NCBI GenBank assembly: GCA_019455245.1
Contig: JACFMR010000014.1
Coordinates: 1-64,000 of the forward strand
Source of the DNA: Opitutaceae bacterium
GTDB taxonomy: Bacteria > Verrucomicrobiota > Verrucomicrobiia > Opitutales > Opitutaceae
Reading direction: 5' to 3'
Length of the DNA: 64,000 nucleotides
The first letter of the stretch is position 1; the number at the start of each line of letters is the position of its first letter. This document shows positions 36,988 to 45,143 of the stretch, piece by piece. The notes beneath the pieces were generated by a model. The model was not told the DNA's origin. It saw only the letters and a program-made list of their open reading frames with translations, and ran no database searches. The position numbers and the translations under genes are program-made.

Positions 36988-38463
36988 ATGCCCCCTGCCA
37001 CTTTGGATACACCACCCCCGCCCCGCCAGGTTCTGATCGCCCCGGACTCGCGCCAGAAACCGCGCACCGTCGACCTGCTCAACGATTGGCAATATGTGGA
37101 GCGATCCATCCACCGGCTGATTTGTGCCTGGGGTAGGGATGTCGCGGATTGGGACGACAAGAGCGCGATCCACCGCCATGTGTGGGACCAGGCGGAATGC
37201 GTCCGCCGGTTGCGCGAACGCATCGAACAGTTTCCCGGCGGCAAGGCCGACGCCCCGGTTTCGGATGAACTGGAACAGCTCGCGAACACCGTGCTCCTCG
37301 CGCCTGCGCTGGACGACGCGCTGGACGGCATCTATCTGCATTTGATCAAGGGACTCGTCACCGTTTACGGCGAATATTGCACCCATGTGCACCCCGTGCA
37401 CGACGCCCCGACCATCTGCCTGCTGCACGAGATCAACCAGATCAAAAGCCAGCAGTGGCTCTGGTATCGCGACTACCGCCGCCGCCATCCGCACACCACG
37501 GATGCAACCTATCGCACCCGGGTGGAGGCCGCGCTCGAGTGCTGCAACCAGTTGCGCGAAGCCCGGCCCGTGCTACCGGACCGCGCCGCCCGCCCCGCCG
37601 GGGTTGCCACCGATTTCCGGCTGAGCCGTTTCAGCGTGCGCCACGAGCCGCTGCGACCCAAGCAGCCGTTCATGGACTATGTGCGCGCGGATTTCGCCAC
37701 CAATATCGAGACCCGCCGGCTTTTCTGGGCCTACGGCTACATGCTCGAGAAAAACCTGCCCGACGACCAGCTCGCCTGGCTCTACTACGGCCACTACATG
37801 CCATGGCAATGGCAGCACGACGTCTCGCGGCACCTCTGGGATGAGTCGCGCCATGGCGACTCCGGTTATTCCCGGCTGCGCGACTTTGGCATCTCCCTGG
37901 ATGAAGTCGGCTTCCCGGGCTACGATCAGGCCGACCGCGACAAGGTGCTGCGCGAAATCGCCACCGCCCGCGGCATCACCCTGGACGAAGCCTACACCCG
38001 GCAGGCCGAACTGCTCGCACCCTGCAAGCTGGACCCGCTGGACAAGGCCCAGCTTTACCAGAACGTTTTCATGATCGGCATGGTGGCCGAGACCGGACAT
38101 TTCGTGGTCAAGAACGAGGGCTATGTGGACTTCAAGGAAGGGCAGGATCTGGAATCCGCGGAAATGATGCTGTTCGACATCATCGATGAGACCGCCCACG
38201 TGCAATACGCCCACCGCTGGCTGCCACTGCTCGCGGAGCATGCCGGGATCGACAACACCGATTATCGCGAGCGCGCCGCCAAGATCCGCGAGGAGTCCCA
38301 GCAGCGGGCTCTGCAGGAAGCCGGCCGCCTGCAGCAGGAACTATCCCGCACCCCGGGCGATCCCGGCTTTGATTTCTACCAGAGCCTGTTGCAACGCATC
38401 CGCGCCGCCCACCCCCTGACCAACGCCACCACCTGCCCGCCCCGGTCGCCCAAGCCGATGTGA
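36988..38463 (+). CDS. Ferritin-like (probable diiron) protein of unknown function
   Basis: The 491-residue soluble protein is not assignable to a named enzyme family by me. It has helical segments with paired acid/His motifs typical of ferritin-like diiron bundles: YGEYCTHVHPVHD near residue 130, SRHLWDESRHGDSGYSRL (DExRH) near residue 285, GMVAETGHFV, and FDIIDETAHVQYAHRW (DExxH) near residue 395. A similar pattern, including DExRH and DExxH, occurs in the gene at 48374. The divergent AraC regulator and downstream sugar-metabolism genes suggest an oxidative step in carbohydrate or inositol-like catabolism. Iron binding and substrate are inferred. Confidence 0.65.
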   Translation: MPPATLDTPPPPRQVLIAPDSRQKPRTVDLLNDWQYVERSIHRLICAWGRDVADWDDKSAIHRHVWDQAECVRRLRERIEQFPGGKADAPVSDELEQLANTVLLAPALDDALDGIYLHLIKGLVTVYGEYCTHVHPVHDAPTICLLHEINQIKSQQWLWYRDYRRRHPHTTDATYRTRVEAALECCNQLREARPVLPDRAARPAGVATDFRLSRFSVRHEPLRPKQPFMDYVRADFATNIETRRLFWAYGYMLEKNLPDDQLAWLYYGHYMPWQWQHDVSRHLWDESRHGDSGYSRLRDFGISLDEVGFPGYDQADRDKVLREIATARGITLDEAYTRQAELLAPCKLDPLDKAQLYQNVFMIGMVAETGHFVVKNEGYVDFKEGQDLESAEMMLFDIIDETAHVQYAHRWLPLLAEHAGIDNTDYRERAAKIREESQQRALQEAGRLQQELSRTPGDPGFDFYQSLLQRIRAAHPLTNATTCPPRSPKPM

Positions 38464-38533
38464 GGCGGCTGCGGCCGGTTTTGCATGGCATTCCGCTTGC
38501 ACGCGGACTGCTGCACTGCATTAGTGAATCTTC

Positions 38534-39358
38534 ATGGCCCGCATCCCGATAGAGGACAACTTCGACGACGTCATCAACAAGGCCCAGCGTGGTTTGAAGA
38601 TCAGCGATGACGATCTGGCGGCGCGCGCCGGGGTCACGCCGGAAGATCTGAGTGCCGTCAAGTCGGGCAAACCGCTGACCGCCGTCATCCGCCGCGTGGC
38701 GCGGCACCTGCACCTGGGTCCCGATGCCTTGGAAGCACTGACGCTGAAGGAATGGTATCCCGTGCAACCCAATTTTCCGCGGGGCTTCGCCATGTTCAAC
38801 ACCGCATACAGGGACATGGCGGTGAACAGTTATCTGGTCTGGGACAGCCGCACCAAGCAAGCCGCCGCGTTCGACAGCGGAGCCGATTGCGAGGGCATGA
38901 TCGACACGATCTCGGCCGAGAAACTGAACGTGCGGGATATCTTCATCACCCACACCCACGAGGACCACGTGGCCGATCTTGGGCGCCTGGTCGCCGCCAC
39001 CAAGGCGGATGTCTGGGTCAGCGAGCAGGAGCCGTGCGATTTCCCCGGCGCCAAGACTTTCGGTGAAAACGCCCATTTTCATCTCGGGGAGCTTTCCATC
39101 AAAACCCTGCTCACGTGGGGCCACTCCCCGGGCATGACCACCTTTTACGTCACCGGTCTCAGCTGGCCGCTGGCGATCTGCGGCGACGCGATCTTCGCGG
39201 CTTCCATGGGCGGCAGCCCCACCCACTTTGCGGAGCAATTCCGCAACAACCGCGAAAAAATCCTGCCCCTGCCCAAGGACACCGTCATCGCCCCGGGCCA
39301 CGGCCCCCTCACCACCGTGGCGCAGGAGAAAAAACACAATCCCTTCTTCGCCCGCTGA
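38534..39358 (+). CDS. Metallo-beta-lactamase-fold hydrolase with N-terminal HTH domain
   Basis: Residues 1-75 look like an XRE-type helix-turn-helix (LKISDDDLAARAGVTPEDLS, then KSGKPLTAVIRRVARHL). From residue 80 a metallo-beta-lactamase fold follows, with the metal motif IFITHTHEDHVADLGRL, TWGHSPGMTTFY, AICGDAIFAAS and TVIAPGHGPLTTV. The hydrolase half resembles glyoxalase II-like enzymes (HxHxDH appears here as HTHEDH). The HTH may be degenerate and act in oligomerisation rather than DNA binding. It follows the ferritin-like gene by 70 bases and probably shares its transcript. Confidence 0.85.
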   Translation: MARIPIEDNFDDVINKAQRGLKISDDDLAARAGVTPEDLSAVKSGKPLTAVIRRVARHLHLGPDALEALTLKEWYPVQPNFPRGFAMFNTAYRDMAVNSYLVWDSRTKQAAAFDSGADCEGMIDTISAEKLNVRDIFITHTHEDHVADLGRLVAATKADVWVSEQEPCDFPGAKTFGENAHFHLGELSIKTLLTWGHSPGMTTFYVTGLSWPLAICGDAIFAASMGGSPTHFAEQFRNNREKILPLPKDTVIAPGHGPLTTVAQEKKHNPFFAR

Positions 39359-39407
39359 AGCGGGTGTCGATTTTTACCACCAACCCACAAACCCATCCTG
39401 TAATATC

Positions 39408-40292
39408 ATGTCTGAAAAAATCGCCTTCGTTGGAGTCGGCCGCATGGGCGGCAACATGGCCCGCCGTCTCAAGGACTGCGGCTACAATGTCACCGCCGTT
39501 TACGACAACTACGCTCCCGCCGCCGCGGAGCTCGCCAAGGAAATCGGCGCCAAGCACGCCAAGTCCCTCGCCGCCGTCACCGCCGCGGCCGATGTGATCT
39601 TCACCGTCGTCACCGACGACGCCGCGCAGCTCGGCGTCTTCGCCGAAACCGGCGACTCGCTGCTCGTCAAGGCCAAGGGCAAGGTCTTCGTCAACTGCGC
39701 CACGATCACCCCGAAGACCCACGTCGAGGTCGAGCGCCGCGCGAAAAAGGCCGGCGCCGTCACCCTCGAAGGCTGCATGGCCTCGTCCATCCCGCAGGCC
39801 CGCAACGGCACGCTCTATCTCATGTGCGGGGGCAGCAAGAAGACCTTCACCCAGGTGAAGCCCATCCTCGAAAAGCTCTCCACCGCCCTGCGCTACGTCG
39901 GCAAGACCGGCCAGGCCGCGCAGGTGAAGGCGCTCGTGAACATGGTCATGAACATCAACACCGCCGGCCTCGCCGAGGGTCTCGGTCTCGGCCATGCGCT
40001 CGGGCTCGACCTCAACATGCTGCGGGAGGTTTTCGCCCAGACCGGCGCCAATTCGCAGGTGCTCAAGACCGACGGCGAGGACATGCAAAACCGCGACCAC
40101 GCCTGCTTCTTCTCCGCCGCGCACGCCGCCAAGGACAGCACCATCGCCTGGGTGCTCGGCGCCGAGGCCGGCATCAACCTGCCCCTCGCCGGCGCCACCA
40201 AGCAGCAGTTCGACAAGCTGGTCGCGCTCGGACTCGGCGGCCTCGATAAATCCGGCGTCGCCGAACTCACCTTCAAAGGCCGCCACGCCTGA
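39408..40292 (+). CDS. NAD(P)-dependent beta-hydroxyacid dehydrogenase (3-hydroxyisobutyrate dehydrogenase family)
   Basis: The 294-residue protein opens with the dinucleotide-binding motif IAFVGVGRMGGNMARRLKD. It continues with a substrate-binding segment (LEGCMASSIPQARNGTLYLM), GKTGQAAQVKALVNMVMNI, which holds the catalytic lysine, and KDSTIAWVLGAEAGINLPL. It oxidises a beta-hydroxyacid to a semialdehyde or keto acid. Substrate specificity is not evident; the family includes 3-hydroxyisobutyrate, tartronate semialdehyde and succinate semialdehyde reductases. It precedes a sugar-isomerase gene. Start ATG 39408 coincides with family homology. Confidence 0.9.
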   Translation: MSEKIAFVGVGRMGGNMARRLKDCGYNVTAVYDNYAPAAAELAKEIGAKHAKSLAAVTAAADVIFTVVTDDAAQLGVFAETGDSLLVKAKGKVFVNCATITPKTHVEVERRAKKAGAVTLEGCMASSIPQARNGTLYLMCGGSKKTFTQVKPILEKLSTALRYVGKTGQAAQVKALVNMVMNINTAGLAEGLGLGHALGLDLNMLREVFAQTGANSQVLKTDGEDMQNRDHACFFSAAHAAKDSTIAWVLGAEAGINLPLAGATKQQFDKLVALGLGGLDKSGVAELTFKGRHA

Positions 40293-40406
40293 ATTTATTG
40301 CGGAGTTTCGATTTCGGATTGCGGATTCCATGCGCGATCCGGTCCGAAATCGAATCCCTGCACATTCCCCTCCTCCAGTCCGCACTCCCCAATCCGCACT
40401 CCCAAC
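40293..40406. repeat. Intergenic spacer with A/T-biased inverted repeat
   Basis: TTCGATTTCGG near 40307-40318 is matched by CCGAAATCGAA near 40343-40354, giving an 11-base perfect inverted pair around GGATTCC-type sequence. The wording resembles the segment inside menE at 23762-23799. No promoter or terminator was recognised. Confidence 0.45.
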
Positions 40407-41255
40407 ATGCCCAAGATCGTCCACATCTGCAATCTCTGGTCCCTCGTCGGCCACCCTTCGCCCAAGAAGGAATGGTCCCTTGAACGGAAAATCGCCGCCG
40501 TCGCCGAAGCCGGCTTCGACGGCATCACCACCGCCCTCACGCCCGAGCACACCCGCCTCGCGCAAAAGCACGGGCTGAAGCACCTGCTCGGCTTCATCTC
40601 CAACAACTCCGGCAAGGCCGCGGAATACGCCAAGGCCATCCAGGCCCAGAAGGACGCCGGCGCCGTCCAAATCAACGTCCAGCTTGACGACGAGGACACC
40701 AAGCCCGAGGTCGCCACCCGCAACTGGATCAAGATGATGAAGGAGGCCGACAAGATCGGCGGCGTCGTGATGTCGCTCGAGGTCCACCGCGACACCTGCA
40801 CGGAGACACCGGAGAAGACCTACGAGATCGCCCGGCTCTACAAGAAGGCCACCGGGCAGATGATCAAAATCAACTTCGACTTCTCGCACTTCGCCGTCGT
40901 GAAGCACATCCACCCCGGCAACTACAGCTCCTACCTGCTCAAGGAGGCCAAGCTCGTGCAGAACTCCGAGCAGGCGCACTGCCGCCCCTTCAACGGCCAC
41001 CACTGCCAGGTGCCCGTCACGCACAACGGCAAACTCACCGACGAGGTGAAGAGCTACCTCGCGTTCACCGACGACCTCTTCAAACTCTGGAAGAGCGCGA
41101 AGCAGAACGCCGACCGCACGCTCTACGTCTGCCCCGAACTCGGGCCGTATCATGCGGGTGGCGCCGGCTACAACATCACCGGCCTCTCCCCGGCGTGGCC
41201 CGACGCGGCCGTGCTCCGCAAGGAACTCGCCAAGTCCTGGAACCGCGCGAAGTAA
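40407..41255 (+). CDS. Xylose isomerase-like TIM-barrel protein (sugar phosphate isomerase/epimerase family)
   Basis: The 282-residue protein has the AP endonuclease 2/xylose-isomerase-like barrel: AAVAEAGFDGITTALTPEH near the N-terminus, VVMSLEVHRDTCTETPEKTY with a likely metal Glu/His, and KINFDFSHFAVVKHI with metal Asp and His. LYVCPELGPYHAGGAGY carries a Glu near the C-terminus. Such proteins isomerise or epimerise sugars and inosose-type compounds using a divalent metal. The preceding dehydrogenase and the convergent Gfo/Idh/MocA gene fit a sugar or polyol catabolic locus. A terminator follows 27 bases after the stop. Confidence 0.85.
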   Translation: MPKIVHICNLWSLVGHPSPKKEWSLERKIAAVAEAGFDGITTALTPEHTRLAQKHGLKHLLGFISNNSGKAAEYAKAIQAQKDAGAVQINVQLDDEDTKPEVATRNWIKMMKEADKIGGVVMSLEVHRDTCTETPEKTYEIARLYKKATGQMIKINFDFSHFAVVKHIHPGNYSSYLLKEAKLVQNSEQAHCRPFNGHHCQVPVTHNGKLTDEVKSYLAFTDDLFKLWKSAKQNADRTLYVCPELGPYHAGGAGYNITGLSPAWPDAAVLRKELAKSWNRAK

Positions 41256-41282
41256 GCCGCGCCCGGTTTCACCAAAGCAGCA

Positions 41283-41310
41283 AGCCGGCTCCCTTGAGCC
41301 GGCTTTTTTA
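41283..41310 (+). terminator. Rho-independent terminator
   Basis: GCCGGCTC and GAGCCGGC form an 8-base-pair stem with a CCTT loop, preceded by AA and followed by TTTTTTA. It closes the 36988-41255 plus-strand run. Confidence 0.9.
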
Positions 41311-41343
41311 TGCCGGGCGGGATCGCCTGAACCCGCCCGGCAT
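41310..41343. repeat. Perfect inverted repeat directly after the terminator
   Basis: ATGCCGGGCGGG and CCCGCCCGGCAT are perfect 12-base arms around a 10-base loop. It abuts the terminator and lacks a T-run of its own. It may be a repeat element or a processing/stability hairpin. Confidence 0.6.
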
Positions 41344-41473
41344 GGCGCCGATGTCTGAAGCATTATCTGAAATTGCGTAGCCGCGCTTGAAGGGCGCAGC
41401 CCGAAAGCGTGGTGCCGGACTCAGCCACGTTGTCGCGTCGTTCCAACGCGGCCACACTTCAACTTAAACTGCG
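41344..41473. repeat. Cluster of degenerate hairpins, possible REP remnant
   Basis: The spacer contains three adjacent small stem-loops: GCGC...GCGC near 41383-41400, CGTGG...CCACG near 41411-41432, and CGCGT...ACGCG near 41435-41452. The outer GTAGCCGCG/CGCGGCCAC pair is imperfect. No coding potential was seen. It lies between convergent genes, where REP-like repeats are typical. Confidence 0.4.
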
Positions 41474-42508
41474 TTAGCTGTATTTCACCTTGAGCGCGCG
41501 CCCCTGCTGCGCGCTCTGCCCCGCGAGATCAAGGATGTGGATCGGCCGGCGCGCCCACTCGGGCGTGATGGCCAGCGGTTCGCCCTTGGTCAGGTGCGCC
41601 GCGACATTCGCATAGTATTGCTCCCACTGCGCGGGCGGGTTCTTGTCCTTCGTCACCACCGTGCGGTTGCCCTCGCGCACGATGATCTCGTGCGTGTCGT
41701 ATTCGGCCACATACGAACCTTTCGTGCCGGTGATTTCGAGCATGCCGCGCTTGGGGTTCGCATCCAGATGCGTGATGCAAAGCGTCACCCACACCCCGTT
41801 GCCAAAACGCACCACGGCCTGCGCCTCGTCCTCCACGGTGTCGGCGCGCCATTTGGTTTGCGGCGCCCAGTAACCGTTTTTCGCAAAACCGGCGACCTCG
41901 ACGATGTCGGCCTCCACCAGTTGCAACGCATACTCCAGCAGATGCACGCCCCAGTCGTAGAGGATGCCGCCGGAGATGGACTTGCTGCCCCGCCACCAGT
42001 CGCCCGGCTGACTGCGCTGCCCCATGTGGCACTCCACCCGCACCAGTTCGCCGATCGTGCCCGCCCGCAGGAATTCGCGCGCCTTGAGCACCAGTCCGTC
42101 CCAGTGCCGGTTGTGGTAGGTGGACAACATGACCCTGGCCTTGCGCGCCGCCGCGATCATCGCATCGCACTCCTTGGTCGTGATGGCGAACGGCTTCTCC
42201 ACCACCACGTGACGCCCGGCCTTCAGGCACTGCAACGCCAGCGGCGCGTGCGTGTTGTGCGGTGTGATGAGCACGACGAGGTTGACGTCGGACTGCTTCA
42301 ACATGGCCGCGACGCTCGGGTACGTTTCGATGCCGGGAAATTCCTGCGCGGCCACCGCGAGGCGGGCCGCGTCGGGTTCCACCACCGCATGCGGAGTCAT
42401 GCCCGCCTGCCGCATGTCCTGCAGGTGCATGCGGCCCATGTTGAAGGCGCCGCCGTAGCCGACGACACCGACCTTGATTTCAGCCGCCGTCCGAAAATGA
42501 GGTTTCAT
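41474..42508 (-). CDS. Gfo/Idh/MocA-family oxidoreductase
   Basis: The protein (344 residues from ATG 42508) has the N-terminal Rossmann fold KVGVVGYGGAFNMGRMHLQD and the family hallmark VVEKPFAITTKECDAMI, in which EKP holds the catalytic lysine. SGGILYDWGVHLLEYALQLV contains the active-site Asp/His pair. It oxidises or reduces a sugar, inositol or derivative with NAD(P). It starts 11 bases after the stop of the ThuA gene; ThuA/Gfo-Idh-MocA pairs are common in sugar-degradation loci of Planctomycetes and Verrucomicrobia. Start 42508 is preferred over 42535 to avoid overlap. Confidence 0.9.
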   Translation of the reverse strand: MKPHFRTAAEIKVGVVGYGGAFNMGRMHLQDMRQAGMTPHAVVEPDAARLAVAAQEFPGIETYPSVAAMLKQSDVNLVVLITPHNTHAPLALQCLKAGRHVVVEKPFAITTKECDAMIAAARKARVMLSTYHNRHWDGLVLKAREFLRAGTIGELVRVECHMGQRSQPGDWWRGSKSISGGILYDWGVHLLEYALQLVEADIVEVAGFAKNGYWAPQTKWRADTVEDEAQAVVRFGNGVWVTLCITHLDANPKRGMLEITGTKGSYVAEYDTHEIIVREGNRTVVTKDKNPPAQWEQYYANVAAHLTKGEPLAITPEWARRPIHILDLAGQSAQQGRALKVKYS

Positions 42509-42519
42509 GGGCGTCGGAT

Positions 42520-43179
42520 TCAGCGCGCCGCCCACTCCATCCCGCGCAGCGTGATTTCCAACTGCTCGGGATAATCGGTGAACTCATGGCACTGGTGCCC
42601 GCAGGCCGAGTAGAACACGCGGCCGGCGCCATGAACTTTTTTCCACACGAAAGGCATCTCCACGCCATTGGTCCAAGGGGCGCTCACACTCTGGTGGGTC
42701 GTCACCGCGAGCACCTCGTTGCGCGGGTCCACCAGCATGTAGTATTGCTCGCTGCGCACCTTGAAATCCGGAATGCCGCGCGTGATCGGATCGTCATGGT
42801 TCACGATCCGGATGGTGTAGTCCTTGATGCCGTCGGGATGACAGAGGAACTGGCCGCCGGTCATCCACTGGTAATTGATCGCGCCGCGGAAGGCATCGCC
42901 CATGCCGCCATGGAAGCCCGCGACCCCCACGCCGCCGATCACGGTTTCGACCAGGTTTTGCTCCTGTTGCGGACTGATGGTGCCCATGGTCCACAACGGC
43001 ACGATCAGATCGAAAGTTTTGAGCCGTTCTGCATCATCGAGCACCGCCAGCCGGTCCGCCACTTCCACGACGAACCCCCGCTCGCCCAGCTTGCCGGCAA
43101 AGAGCTCGGCGCATTCCACCGGCTGGTGGCCGTCCCAGCCGCCTTGAAAAATCAGAACCTTGCGTTTGTTGGATGACAT
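42520..43179 (-). CDS. ThuA-domain protein (trehalose-utilisation family)
   Basis: The 219-residue protein has a class I glutamine-amidotransferase-like fold: VLIFQGGWDGHQPVECAELF, LIVPLWTMGTISPQQEQNL, GVAGFHGGMGDAFRGAINYQ and RVFYSACGHQCHEFTDYPEQ. The catalytic cysteine of true amidotransferases is absent from the GFHGG turn, as in other ThuA proteins. ThuA of rhizobia takes part in conversion of trehalose-type disaccharides via 3-keto sugars with a Gfo/Idh/MocA partner, and the next gene encodes such a partner. Confidence 0.9.
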   Translation of the reverse strand: MSSNKRKVLIFQGGWDGHQPVECAELFAGKLGERGFVVEVADRLAVLDDAERLKTFDLIVPLWTMGTISPQQEQNLVETVIGGVGVAGFHGGMGDAFRGAINYQWMTGGQFLCHPDGIKDYTIRIVNHDDPITRGIPDFKVRSEQYYMLVDPRNEVLAVTTHQSVSAPWTNGVEMPFVWKKVHGAGRVFYSACGHQCHEFTDYPEQLEITLRGMEWAAR

Positions 43180-43338
43180 AAAATCGGGTGCCGCAACTTG
43201 CGTTCAGAAAAAGGGTTGGAGTCTCGCTCTGGTAAACGCGCCGCCCGCCCGGTTCAAAGCAATTCGCGCCACCGCGGGCGGTGGGTTTTGGTTAGACATT
43301 GGCGCCACGATCTCCAGTCTAGGGTTCCCACCCCATAA

Positions 43339-44799
43339 ATGGATTCTGCCCAACGTAAAACCATTCTGATTCTGGCGCTGGCTCTCTCCTTGGTTGTGGC
43401 CCTGCTCGCTTTGGTCGCTCAGGAGGAACTGCGGGAGCGGCTGGGGCCCGCCTTTTATGTCGTCGGGCTCGCGATGATCGGCTGTATATTGCTGGTGCTC
43501 GCCGGCTACGTGTGGGACCGCACCATGCACGAACGCCTGCGGGCTCTGCGGCAAACTGCCCACGCCGCCGCCCGCGAGGAGGAAGCCGCCGCCGATGACA
43601 CCGACACCGACGAAATCATCGGCCTCGCCCGCAAGATCGAGCGCATGGCCAAATCATTGCAAAAGGTGGAAGCCAGCTACCGCGGCATCGTCGAGGATCA
43701 GGTCGATCTCATCTGCCGCTACCGCCCGGATGGACGGCTGACCTTTGTCAACAGCGCCTACGCCCGAGCCTTCGGCCGCAAGCGCAACGAACTGCTGGGC
43801 GAACTCATCCCTTTCCTCGACGCCGGCCAGATCGCCTCGGAGGAAAACCTCAGCAAGGAATACGACCTGACCTTCGCCGACGGTCGCACCGCCTGCATCC
43901 AATGGACCCAGCGGCCGATTCGTGACGAAAACAACGAACTGCTGGAATTCCAGGCCGTCGGCCATGACATCACCGAACGCAAGGCCGCCGAGGCCGCGCT
44001 GCTGCGGGCCAAGGAGGCCGCCGAGGCCGCCGATCAGGCCAAGGGCGAATTCCTCGCCGTCGTCAGCCATGAGATCCGCACCCCGATCAACGGCATCATC
44101 GGGTTCGCCGACATTCTCGAGGACAGCCCGCTCAGCGCCGAACAACGCGAGCACGTGCGCATGATCCGGAGCAGCGGCGAGAACCTGGCCAAGCTCATCG
44201 GCGACATCCTCGACCTCTCCAAAATCGAGGCCGGCAAGATCGAGATCGAGCACGCGCCCTTCGGCCTGCACAAGTGCGTCGAGGACATCTGCGGCTTCTT
44301 CGCCCAACAGGCCCGCAAGACCGGCATCCGGCTTGATTACCACATCGACCCGGCCGTCCCGGTCATCGCCAGCGGCGACGAGATGCGCCTGCGCCAGGTG
44401 CTGAACAACCTGCTCGGCAACGCGCTCAAGTTCACCGACAAGGGCCAGGTCACCCTGAATCTTTCCTGCAGCAAAAGCCCGCAGCCCGGCAGCAGCACGC
44501 ATGCGGTGCGGTTGTTTTTCAGCATCAGCGACACCGGGGTCGGCATCGCCGAGGAAAAACTGGCGGAATTGTTCCGCCCCTTCAGCCAGGTGGACAACTC
44601 CCTGCAGCGCCGGCGTAGCGGCACCGGCCTCGGGCTGGCGATCTCCAAGCGCCTTTGCGAATTGATGGGCGGCTCCATCTCGGTCGAAAGCCGGGCCGGC
44701 GAAGGCAGCACCTTCCGCTTCACCGTGCAGCTGGAATACGAAAAAGGGGACACCAATCCCCCGCTCGGCCAACCCGACGGCACGCCACAGCCCGCCTGA
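43339..44799 (+). CDS. PAS-domain sensor histidine kinase
   Basis: The 486-residue protein has two N-terminal membrane helices (ILILALALSLVVALLALV and AFYVVGLAMIGCILLVLAGY) with almost no periplasmic loop. A HAMP-like coiled segment and one PAS domain follow (ICRYRPDGRLTFVNSAYARA). The kinase core has the phospho-acceptor FLAVVSHEIRTPINGIIGF, the N box RLRQVLNNLLGNALKFTD, the G1 box ISDTGVGIAEEKL and the G2 box RRSGTGLGLAISKRLCEL. No receiver domain is present, and no response regulator lies adjacent. The signal is probably intracellular or membrane-derived. Confidence 0.93.
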   Translation: MDSAQRKTILILALALSLVVALLALVAQEELRERLGPAFYVVGLAMIGCILLVLAGYVWDRTMHERLRALRQTAHAAAREEEAAADDTDTDEIIGLARKIERMAKSLQKVEASYRGIVEDQVDLICRYRPDGRLTFVNSAYARAFGRKRNELLGELIPFLDAGQIASEENLSKEYDLTFADGRTACIQWTQRPIRDENNELLEFQAVGHDITERKAAEAALLRAKEAAEAADQAKGEFLAVVSHEIRTPINGIIGFADILEDSPLSAEQREHVRMIRSSGENLAKLIGDILDLSKIEAGKIEIEHAPFGLHKCVEDICGFFAQQARKTGIRLDYHIDPAVPVIASGDEMRLRQVLNNLLGNALKFTDKGQVTLNLSCSKSPQPGSSTHAVRLFFSISDTGVGIAEEKLAELFRPFSQVDNSLQRRRSGTGLGLAISKRLCELMGGSISVESRAGEGSTFRFTVQLEYEKGDTNPPLGQPDGTPQPA

Positions 44800-44892
44800 A
44801 ACAGCCTGCGCCCGGGCTTGGGTCGGGCAAAACTCATTTCAGGTCTTGCGGCGCGATTTCTTTTCCTGCAAGTTGCGCCCCCTTGATTTCAA

Positions 44893-44967
44893 GGCGCGGT
44901 AGCCAAGTGGTAAGGCCGAGCTCTGCAAAAGCTCTATGCGCCGGTTCGATTCCGGCCCGCGCCTCCA
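44893..44967 (+). tRNA. tRNA-Cys (anticodon GCA)
   Basis: The full cloverleaf is visible: acceptor GGCGCGG/CCGCGCC, D arm GCC...GGC with AAGTGGTAA, anticodon stem GAGCT/AGCTC around loop CTGCAAA with anticodon GCA, T arm GCCGG-TTCGATT-CCGGC, discriminator T, and encoded CCA at 44965-44967. Position 73 is U, as expected for tRNA-Cys. Confidence 0.96.
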
Positions 44968-45143
44968 AGTTTTTCCCGGGAAAGTTGGTTGTGAACGGCG
45001 ATTACGGATTGCCAACGCCATGCCCGGTCGCACGGTAACCGTCACCTGTCTCTCCACCCTCACGTCATGCCGTCCGCGCCGCCGCCCCAAGCCCGTTTCC
45101 CCGCGACCAAGCCCTTCGTCGCGCGGCCCCGTGCCCCCCGCCG

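Noticed and set aside
36988..38463. Ribonucleotide reductase small subunit or known diiron oxidase
   Set aside because: Motif spacing and length do not fit those families; only the general ferritin-like pattern is supported.
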